From NCBI GenBank assembly GCA_045577635.1, contig JAZNIS010000037.1, positions 1-19,094 of the forward strand: a stretch of 19,094 nt of DNA. The letters are read 5' to 3'. The notes below the pieces were generated by a model. The model did not search any database. It saw only the letters and a list, made by a program, of their open reading frames with translations, and was not told the DNA's origin. The position numbers were made by a program, and so were the translations under genes. The stretch comes from UBA6345 sp045577635 (GTDB taxonomy: Bacteria > Bacillota > Clostridia > Christensenellales > UBA1242). Positions 13,454 through 19,094 of the stretch are shown piece after piece (the first letter of the stretch is position 1; every line of letters begins with the position of its first letter).

Positions 13454-15400
13454 TTAACTATTATATTCGGTAACCGAAACAAAGCTATTAGCCATAGGAG
13501 TATCTGCAAAAGTTGTTTGATAAGCAGAAAGTTTATCATCTGCCACAACAATTTGAACAGCTTCCCAACTTAAATCAACAGCAAAATCGTTAATTGTAAT
13601 AACAGTTGCGATATTTGATAAATCAATAACTGCTAAATTACTGCAATATGCAAATCTTCCAAGTGGTAAGCTTCCGGTGTTTGATGGCATTACAACTTTG
13701 GTTAAGGCACCCATATTATCTAATGAACCTTCACTTAATGTTGCTGTTCCTGCAAATGCTAATTCGGTAATTTTACTAAAAGCAAATGCTTTATCAGCAA
13801 TCACCATTCCACTAGGAACTGTGAATTTCCCTGATACAAATTGAGCAGAAATTATTGCTGTTTTTGCCTTGTTATAAATAACATTATTTTCAACAACAAA
13901 ATTTTGATTTCCGTTAAAAATTACTGTATAGCTATATTCCTCAGGAACATCATCACCCTTTAATGCAAGAGGCAAAATAGATGTTGTTTTATTGCCAATT
14001 TGTAAAGTTTTAATATACATTAATCTGTTAATTGCACCTGTTGCAATTACATCTGGATTAACAGTTAAAATTCGTTCGCCAATAGCCAAATTTTTACCAT
14101 AACTTGTAGGAACTTTAACCAAAACTTTTGTTAAAGTTATAGATCTTTCACTTCCATCAATTATTGAAGCATATTGGTTAAAATATAAAATACCATCTTC
14201 CGAATAATATCCAACATTTGTGTTAACTACCACATTTACTTCAATTTTTTGAAGTGATGGGAACAAATCAAATGTTTTTTCATCTAGATACATATCGTTA
14301 GAAATAATAATTTGTTCAGTTGTGTTTGTGTAATCGTTTTTATTGAAATTATATTCTACAAACACACCTTCAAAAGTGTTTGGAAAACTAACAACTTTTT
14401 CAGCTTTACCTAAGGCAGATAAACCTGTAACTGTGCAACTTTTAACTTTTGATGTGTTTTGAGTGTCGTATTCAACATTATATGTAAAATATTCATATGG
14501 GCTATGATAAAAACTTTCTAAATTGTGGTGTTTGTTATATTCAAGTTCATAAACACCATTTTCATCTGGAGTAAGTAAAACCCCATTATCATAAACACAA
14601 GCAATTGCTTGTGGTAATCCCCAAAATTCTTGAACATTTGCTAACATAAACTTAATTTTATTACCGTAAAAATTAGTTTTTGTTTTGCCATCTAAATATT
14701 CTTTAGCACCTGTGTTTCCAACTAAAACATATTGAAAATTTGCATTGTCATCAAAAACCACATTATAGTTGTTTTGAACAACCCCTGTAATTCTTAATTC
14801 AGCTTCCCCACCCAAATATTGTATTGTGTAATAACCATTTTTATCTGGAATAAGTTTTGTATCGTTATATAAAACTTCAATTTTAGAGTTAGAATAAGTT
14901 TCTTTTATTGTAACTTTAAATGTAAATTTTTCATACATTCTTAAATTAATTGTATCAATTGCATTAGAATCTTCATTTAAAATTGTAATTCCATCAATGT
15001 TTCCACAAACCACATCAATTTTGTGTTTAGATAAGAAAAACACAGCAAAAAAGGTTGCAACAATTAAAACTATTGTAAGCATAGCAGCAACAAAAATTGT
15101 TGTTTTTGCTTTTTTAGTCAATGTTTTTCTTTGTGTAAATCTATTGCCAACAACAAACACCGGAACACCAGCATCATTTGTTATTGGTTTATGTTCAAAA
15201 TCTCTTCCACCATTTTTTATTTCATCAGCTTCTTCTTTTGAAATATCATCATCAAAAGGGTTTGAAACCTTGCCAACTTTTCTATTTAATAAATATGCCT
15301 TTTTAGGTTTGTTTTCTCGCTGGCTTTGTTCTTTCATAATGGCATCAAGTAAAATTTCATTATCCTTAGAGTTGTTACCCTGATTATTAAAAAAATCCAT
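13454..15400 (-). CDS. Type II single-pass membrane protein with BspA-like leucine-rich C-terminus
   Basis: A 648-residue protein with a hydrophilic cytoplasmic N-terminus (1-95), a Lys/Arg-rich segment (about 91-99), one membrane helix (101-123) and a large extracytoplasmic part. Short Gly/Tyr-rich beta-type repeats occupy roughly 125-330 (note the recurring PDKNGYY/PDENGVY pattern). The C-terminal 250 residues resemble irregular BspA-type (LRR_5) leucine-rich repeats, with units such as FSKITELAFAG, MGALTKVVMPS and CSNLAVIDLSN. BspA-type proteins usually mediate adhesion or binding at the surface; the function here is inferred. ATG 15400 follows AAAAGGA. It lies 70 nt downstream of the GT2-like gene, and the gap holds interlocking inverted repeats covering its ribosome binding site. 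Confidence 0.78.
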   Translation of the reverse strand: MDFFNNQGNNSKDNEILLDAIMKEQSQRENKPKKAYLLNRKVGKVSNPFDDDISKEEADEIKNGGRDFEHKPITNDAGVPVFVVGNRFTQRKTLTKKAKTTIFVAAMLTIVLIVATFFAVFFLSKHKIDVVCGNIDGITILNEDSNAIDTINLRMYEKFTFKVTIKETYSNSKIEVLYNDTKLIPDKNGYYTIQYLGGEAELRITGVVQNNYNVVFDDNANFQYVLVGNTGAKEYLDGKTKTNFYGNKIKFMLANVQEFWGLPQAIACVYDNGVLLTPDENGVYELEYNKHHNLESFYHSPYEYFTYNVEYDTQNTSKVKSCTVTGLSALGKAEKVVSFPNTFEGVFVEYNFNKNDYTNTTEQIIISNDMYLDEKTFDLFPSLQKIEVNVVVNTNVGYYSEDGILYFNQYASIIDGSERSITLTKVLVKVPTSYGKNLAIGERILTVNPDVIATGAINRLMYIKTLQIGNKTTSILPLALKGDDVPEEYSYTVIFNGNQNFVVENNVIYNKAKTAIISAQFVSGKFTVPSGMVIADKAFAFSKITELAFAGTATLSEGSLDNMGALTKVVMPSNTGSLPLGRFAYCSNLAVIDLSNIATVITINDFAVDLSWEAVQIVVADDKLSAYQTTFADTPMANSFVSVTEYNS

Positions 15401-15409
15401 ACCGTTATC

Positions 15410-15464
15410 CTTTTAAGTAATTAAATGCACCATAAAATTACTTAAAAGTAAAACAGATGGTGCA
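15410..15464 (-). promoter_or_regulatory. Interlocking inverted repeats covering the ribosome binding site of the 15400 gene
   Basis: Two perfect inverted repeats interleave: 8 bp (15464-15457 with 15433-15426) and 13 bp (15448-15436 with 15422-15410). In RNA order the arms are A, B, A', B', so they can form a pseudoknot or two competing hairpins. The last arm takes in the start of the AAAAGGA ribosome binding site. There is no T run, so it is not a terminator. A translational control element is inferred. Confidence 0.5.
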
Positions 15465-15470
15465 GATTAA

Positions 15471-16358
15471 TTACATGTTATAATATTCAATTTTGTCTTT
15501 AAGCGAAACAAATTCACTTGGTTCAACATATTTGCCAGCACGGTAAGTTAAAGTTTTGCGGGTGTTAAACACTAGGAACATCATTAGTCCCACTGCAAAC
15601 ACAATCCATAATACAATATGAACAATGTAATGCCATTTCCATAAAGCAAGTGCTAGCACTGTTAAGGTTAAGGATATTAAACCTGTTGCTAAACAGGAAT
15701 ATGCAACTGTTGCATTTTTAATATAATCCTTATCTTTTACTGTATAATTTTGATTAATAACTTCTTTGGAGTCAACTTCCAAATGAATAATATCTGTTGT
15801 GTAATATAGCAAGGAATCTAATGTGCGAAGTTGACGGTTTTTACCAGGAAGTTGATTAATTGTTTTTACAACATCGGAATCTAAGAGTTGAATATCGTTT
15901 TCAGCATCTAAATCTTTAAACACTCCTAAAAGCTTAATTCCAATTTTATAGAAAACGGATTTAAAACCAACTAATAATTTTTTAAAGCCCCTGTAAACCT
16001 TTTTAAGGTAAACAATTTTATTACCTGCTTCATAACTAGTAATAAATGCTTTAATAACATCTCCGTTAACATCTTCCTTTCCGGAATAAATAACAGTCGC
16101 ATCATAATCTTCACATTCTTCCATGGAAAGTGTAATTAAACGATGATGATCAACCGGTCTATCAACCATAAAAGCTTTAACTCTTTTATCTTCAACATAA
16201 GTGTTTCTAATTTTAGTAAACACAGCATTTAATTTTGAGTTAAGTGCAAAAATAATATCAAATTCAACACCACAATCTTCGCAAGATTTAGCAATTGTGT
16301 TAAAGTTTTTTTCAATATCATATTCGTCTAAAAGTGGAATAATAAATCCTAATTTCAT
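15471..16358 (-). CDS. GT2-like (GtrB/DPM-type) membrane glycosyltransferase homologue
   Basis: A 295-residue protein related to the GtrB/dolichol-phosphate-mannose synthase group of GT2 enzymes, which load a sugar onto a polyprenyl phosphate at the inner membrane face. It has the N-terminal strand LGFIIPLLDEYD (3-14), a long amphipathic region (117-147), the DAENDIQLLDSDVV block (151-164) matching the D-x-F-R-L-L segment of the family, and two C-terminal membrane helices (about 217-240 and 243-266). The usual DxD region near residue 90 reads YSGKED, so the metal-binding motif is degenerate and the protein may be inactive or changed in activity. ATG 16358 follows GGGGGAGA. It has its own promoter and is followed by the type II membrane protein gene, suggesting a shared envelope role. 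Confidence 0.75.
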   Translation of the reverse strand: MKLGFIIPLLDEYDIEKNFNTIAKSCEDCGVEFDIIFALNSKLNAVFTKIRNTYVEDKRVKAFMVDRPVDHHRLITLSMEECEDYDATVIYSGKEDVNGDVIKAFITSYEAGNKIVYLKKVYRGFKKLLVGFKSVFYKIGIKLLGVFKDLDAENDIQLLDSDVVKTINQLPGKNRQLRTLDSLLYYTTDIIHLEVDSKEVINQNYTVKDKDYIKNATVAYSCLATGLISLTLTVLALALWKWHYIVHIVLWIVFAVGLMMFLVFNTRKTLTYRAGKYVEPSEFVSLKDKIEYYNM

Positions 16359-16407
16359 AATTCTCCCCCACATAAAAATAATTTGAAATTTAAACCAAAT
16401 TATTAAT

Positions 16408-16436
16408 AGTATATTTATTTATAAATATTTTACCAA
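16408..16436 (-). promoter_or_regulatory. Promoter of the GT2-like gene
   Basis: Minus-strand -35 TTGGTA (16436-16431), 17-base spacer and -10 TATACT (16413-16408), about 50 nt before the ATG at 16358. It is divergent from the fba promoter. Confidence 0.6.
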
Positions 16437-16482
16437 GAAACTATGCAATTTTCAATAATTTTTTGTAATTAGTTTAATTTAA

Positions 16483-16511
16483 TTGCTAATAAAATTTTAA
16501 TATTCTAAAAT
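16483..16511 (+). promoter_or_regulatory. Candidate promoter of fba
   Basis: Plus-strand -35 TTGCTA (16483-16488), 17-base spacer and -10 TAAAAT (16506-16511). The start point near 16518 leaves only about 15 nt before the ATG, with the AAAAGGAG site right at the 5' end. Confidence 0.5.
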
Positions 16512-16533
16512 TATAACAATAAAAGGAGTGAAT

Positions 16534-17463
16534 ATGGGATTACAAAATTCAAAACAATTATTTGCAGATGCAATAAAAAACAAATATGCACTAGGAGCAT
16601 TCAACTTTGTTAACCTAGAAACATTATCAGGAATTTTAGATGCGGCAGCCGAACTTAACAGCCCTGTTATTGTTCAATGCAGCACAGGAGCACTTAAATA
16701 TTCTGGAATAGAAGAACTTGTTGCTCTTGTTAAAGTAAAATCTAAAAATCTACCTGTAATTTTAAACTTAGACCACGGAAAATCTTTTGAAGATTGCAAA
16801 AACTGCATTGATAACGGTTTTACAAATGTTATGATTGATGCAAGCCATTTAAGTTTTGAAGAAAACATTAAACTTACAAAACAAGTTGTTGAATATGCAC
16901 ATTCTAAAAATGTTACCGTTGAAGCAGAACTTGGGGTTCTTGCCGGTGTTGAAGACGAAGTTAGTGCAACTGCTGATGATGCAAGATACACCAACCCACA
17001 ACAAGCAAAAGAGTTTGTTGAAAGAACAGGAGTTGATAGTTTAGCAATTGCAATTGGAACAAGCCATGGCACACACAAATTTGCTGGTGATGCAAAATTA
17101 AGATTTGATATTTTGAGCGAAATTGAAAAACTATTACCAAACTTCCCATTGGTGTTACATGGTGCAAGTTCAATTCCACAAAACATGGTTAAACTAGCTG
17201 AACAATATGGTGCAACACTAAAAGGTGCAAACGGTATTCCTGAAGATATGTTACGAATTGCAACAACCGAACATAATGTTGTTAAAGTTAATGTAGATAG
17301 CGATTTAAGAATTTCTTTTACTGCTGGTGTTAGAGAAATTTTATCAACCAAACCAGAAACTGTTGATTTAAGAGATTACTTAAAACAAGGTAAAAAATAT
17401 GTTACCGAAACTGTTAAATTTAAAATGGAAAAAGTATTTAATAGTGCAAACAAAGCAAAATAA
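16534..17463 (+). CDS. fba: Class II fructose-bisphosphate aldolase
   Basis: A zinc-dependent aldolase that splits fructose-1,6-bisphosphate into two trioses (and the reverse) in glycolysis and gluconeogenesis. The 309-residue length fits class II aldolases. Key residues are Asp80 and His81 in NLDHGKSF (catalytic Asp and zinc ligand), Glu132 in EAELG, His178 in GTSHGTH and His209 in LVLHGASSIP (zinc ligands), and KVNVDSDLR near the C-terminus for phosphate binding. The phosphate loop reads HGASS rather than HGGSG, a variant I recall from other aldolases of this class. ATG 16534 is chosen because the GTG at 16528 lies inside the AGGAG site. It is the only long plus-strand gene in the right half and is transcribed alone. 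Confidence 0.96.
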   Translation: MGLQNSKQLFADAIKNKYALGAFNFVNLETLSGILDAAAELNSPVIVQCSTGALKYSGIEELVALVKVKSKNLPVILNLDHGKSFEDCKNCIDNGFTNVMIDASHLSFEENIKLTKQVVEYAHSKNVTVEAELGVLAGVEDEVSATADDARYTNPQQAKEFVERTGVDSLAIAIGTSHGTHKFAGDAKLRFDILSEIEKLLPNFPLVLHGASSIPQNMVKLAEQYGATLKGANGIPEDMLRIATTEHNVVKVNVDSDLRISFTAGVREILSTKPETVDLRDYLKQGKKYVTETVKFKMEKVFNSANKAK

Positions 17464-17473
17464 ATTAACAAAG

Positions 17474-17513
17474 AAAAACAAACCATTTTATAAAACTTGG
17501 TTTGTTTTTTATT
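17474..17513 (+). terminator. Rho-independent terminator of fba
   Basis: A 12-bp stem (AAAAACAAACCA at 17474-17485 with TGGTTTGTTTTT at 17498-17509) with a 12-base loop, followed by Ts, 10 bases after the stop codon. Confidence 0.88.
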
Positions 17514-17614
17514 TTATTAAAACAAGCAAAATTTAACCACAACCATATAGTTTATGTCAAAAACACACAGTTTAATGTGCAATATGTTAAACTTCTAACA
17601 AATTATTCAATTTA

Positions 17615-17650
17615 AGCGAAAAAAACAGTTGGAATTAACCAACTGTTTTT
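17615..17650 (-). terminator. Rho-independent terminator of the 17667-19094 unit
   Basis: A 12-bp perfect stem (17639-17650 with 17621-17632) and 6-base loop, followed on the minus strand by Ts. It lies 16 bases past the stop of the 78-residue gene. The convergent fba has a separate terminator; the 107 bases between hold no gene. Confidence 0.88.
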
Positions 17651-17666
17651 TATTGTTATAAAATTA

Positions 17667-17903
17667 TTAATCTAGCATATTTTTAATTTCAAACAAATTT
17701 TCTAAAGTTAAATCTTCAGCACTTAATTCTTCGTAAGCTTCCTTAAATGCTTTTTTAACAGCAGCAGAATATTTTGGATTGCTTTGAGCAGATTCCATCA
17801 TCTTTCTAGCAAGTGTAACAACTTCTTCTTTTGTTTTGAAATCTATTGCTTTAATAATGCCTTCAATAACTTCAAATTTGTACATATTTACATTATTAGC
17901 CAT
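17667..17903 (-). CDS. Small unrecognised helical protein
   Basis: A 78-residue protein of unknown family. ATG 17903 follows AAAGGAG at good spacing. It appears wholly alpha-helical: a first part rich in Ile/Val and Lys/Glu, a Met/Ser segment near the middle, and an acidic C-terminal end (SAEDLTLENLFEIKNMLD). There is no signal peptide, membrane helix or cysteine. It lies 33 nt downstream of the larger unrecognised gene with no terminator between, so the two probably form one transcript ending at 17615-17650; a functional link is likely but its nature cannot be read from sequence. Confidence 0.8.
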   Translation of the reverse strand: MANNVNMYKFEVIEGIIKAIDFKTKEEVVTLARKMMESAQSNPKYSAAVKKAFKEAYEELSAEDLTLENLFEIKNMLD

Positions 17904-17936
17904 TTTAATTCTCCTTTAATATTCTATGCCTAATTT

Positions 17937-19094
17937 TTATTTTCCACCAGCACCAGCTTCAGCACCTTTGCCTTTGCAGTTTTCAGCAACTTGTGCTTGA
18001 ACAGGTTGTTTAACAGTAGTAATATCAACAAATTTATCAGGTTCTGTTTTGCTTGGTAATTTGCCAGTTGTTAAATTTTTTAGAGTTTGTGGATCGTATG
18101 GAGGAGTGTAACCAGCTTTTTCTAAAATTGAAGCTAGTTCAGCAGCTCTAGCAGCCACAGTATCTCTTTCAATTAATCCCTTTCCTAATGTATGAATTAC
18201 AATATTTCTAGCAATATATTTTTTCTTAGCAGCAGATTTTGTTCCTGATAATGCATCTAAAGCTTCTTCAATGTTACCAGATTCAAATCTTTCGTAAAGT
18301 TTTTCTTCAACTTTAACACCAGCATCATTAGTAATTTCACCTGTTTCAGCATTAATGTTTTTACCAGTTTTAACTGTTGAAACTTGAGCAGTAATTGCTT
18401 TTGTTTGACCATTTAAATCAACACCACATTCACCTTCAATTAATGCAACAGTATCAACTGTACCATCAGCCCTCTTGTATTTATCAAAAGCAGCTGCATC
18501 TAATTCAACATCAAGTTTTGCAAATATTGCTTTAGTTTCTTCTGGAGTCATTCCCCCAACACGAGAGAATAGCTCATCATAAACAATGCTTAAGTATGCT
18601 TGACGAAGTTGAGCCCCAGCAACTAAATCACCTTTTTCATCTGTTTCTTCAGCAGGTGGAACTTCAACACCAGCACCTTTTTTAGTTTTAGCTTCATGTT
18701 CTGCCATCATTGCTGCATATTCAGCTTGTTGTTTTTTATATTTATTTTCAGCAATTGTTTCATCAAGTTTTTTAAGTGCTTTTGAAATATCTTTAATTGC
18801 TGTTTCTACACCCTTTGGTGTTGGTTTAACATAAGGAATTTCTGTTGGTTTAACTCCTTCAACAGCTTCTTCAACTTCTTCTTCAGGAGCACCATCGGCT
18901 TCCTTTTTAGCAGCTTTTTGTAATTCATCTAACATGAAATCCATATCTTCTTCAACTTTAGGTTGATCTTTCTTATCAATTTCACTATCAGTAACATAAA
19001 TTCCAGCGGCTTCAGTAACAAATGCTGATCTTTCAGGAGTAGCTGTTTTTGGAGCTCTTTTAGCAATTTCAAACATTGCTTCTTGAGATACACC
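17937..19094 (-). CDS. Unrecognised acidic/alanine-rich protein (5' end off window)
   Basis: At least 385 residues are visible and no family is recognised. The frame is open to the window edge; the first ATG inside (19076) has no ribosome binding site, so the true start is probably beyond 19094. The visible part has an acidic Glu/Ala-rich stretch and a Lys-rich helical region that may form a coiled coil (roughly 95-130 from the edge), a Pro/Lys/Glu linker, then a mixed domain rich in Ala, Lys and Asp with a predicted helical C-terminal half and a Gly/Ala-rich tail (GAEAGAGGK). There are no membrane segments and only two cysteines. Composition differs from the housekeeping genes: fewer aromatic residues, more Ala and Glu. 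It is co-transcribed with the 78-residue gene. Confidence 0.75.
   Translation of the reverse strand, partial: GVSQEAMFEIAKRAPKTATPERSAFVTEAAGIYVTDSEIDKKDQPKVEEDMDFMLDELQKAAKKEADGAPEEEVEEAVEGVKPTEIPYVKPTPKGVETAIKDISKALKKLDETIAENKYKKQQAEYAAMMAEHEAKTKKGAGVEVPPAEETDEKGDLVAGAQLRQAYLSIVYDELFSRVGGMTPEETKAIFAKLDVELDAAAFDKYKRADGTVDTVALIEGECGVDLNGQTKAITAQVSTVKTGKNINAETGEITNDAGVKVEEKLYERFESGNIEEALDALSGTKSAAKKKYIARNIVIHTLGKGLIERDTVAARAAELASILEKAGYTPPYDPQTLKNLTTGKLPSKTEPDKFVDITTVKQPVQAQVAENCKGKGAEAGAGGK

Noticed and set aside
15410..15448. 13-bp inverted repeat as terminator of the GT2-like gene
   Set aside because: No T tract follows on the minus strand; the repeat runs straight into the next gene's ribosome binding site, so it is treated as a leader element.
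16674..17351. Minus-strand reading frame of 225 codons inside fba
   Set aside because: It is antisense to a conserved aldolase and has no recognisable motif or start signal.
17569..17593. 7-bp inverted repeat AGTTTAA/TTAAACT between the convergent terminators
   Set aside because: Short and AT-rich, with no T run and no adjacent start; chance is a sufficient explanation.

Overview
The window looks like a chromosomal stretch from an AT-rich, low-GC Gram-positive-type bacterium (Bacillota/Clostridia-like, possibly an uncultured gut lineage). This rests on strong AGGAG-type ribosome binding sites, sigma-A promoters, U-tract terminators, a SAM-I riboswitch before metK, an EndoA-like MazF, and TM2, RecX and YvyE/YigZ family genes. 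Placement below phylum is inference. Of the 14 genes whose end lies in the window, 13 stop with TAA, one with TAG and none with TGA. Almost everything is on the minus strand. The exceptions are a CYTH-like gene (8724-9314) and fba (16534-17463).

Reading the minus strand from high to low coordinates: 19094-17667 holds two unrecognised genes, the first cut by the window edge. After the plus-strand fba come a two-gene envelope cluster (GT2-like membrane protein, then a type II membrane protein with a BspA-like C-terminus; 16358-13454), gap (glycolysis) and a 928-residue secreted, membrane-anchored papain-family peptidase. Next is a zinc-ribbon/TM2 protein coupled to mnmA (8574-6987), then metK under a complete SAM-I riboswitch/attenuator (6962-5667).

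A tight operon yigZ-recX-acpS-PHP phosphoesterase (5582-2935) ends at a strong terminator. It is followed by a two-gene toxin-antitoxin-like unit, an unusual small protein and an EndoA-like MazF, overlapping by 8 nt (2835-2253). Two more unrecognised genes close the window. Each has its own near-consensus promoter, and the last ends in a long TTPVTP hexapeptide repeat that runs off the left edge.

Most genes are housekeeping: glycolysis (gap, fba), SAM supply (metK), tRNA 2-thiolation (mnmA), ACP activation (acpS) and RecA control (recX). The less ordinary signals are the unusual MazF partner with a hairpin at its ribosome binding site; interlocking inverted repeats in the leader at 15410-15464; terminators overlapping the next gene's promoter; a MetK with an altered active-site loop; and a group of unrecognised proteins at both ends. 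No tRNA, rRNA, CRISPR array, insertion sequence or prophage gene was seen, and no gene-free stretch exceeds 300 bases.
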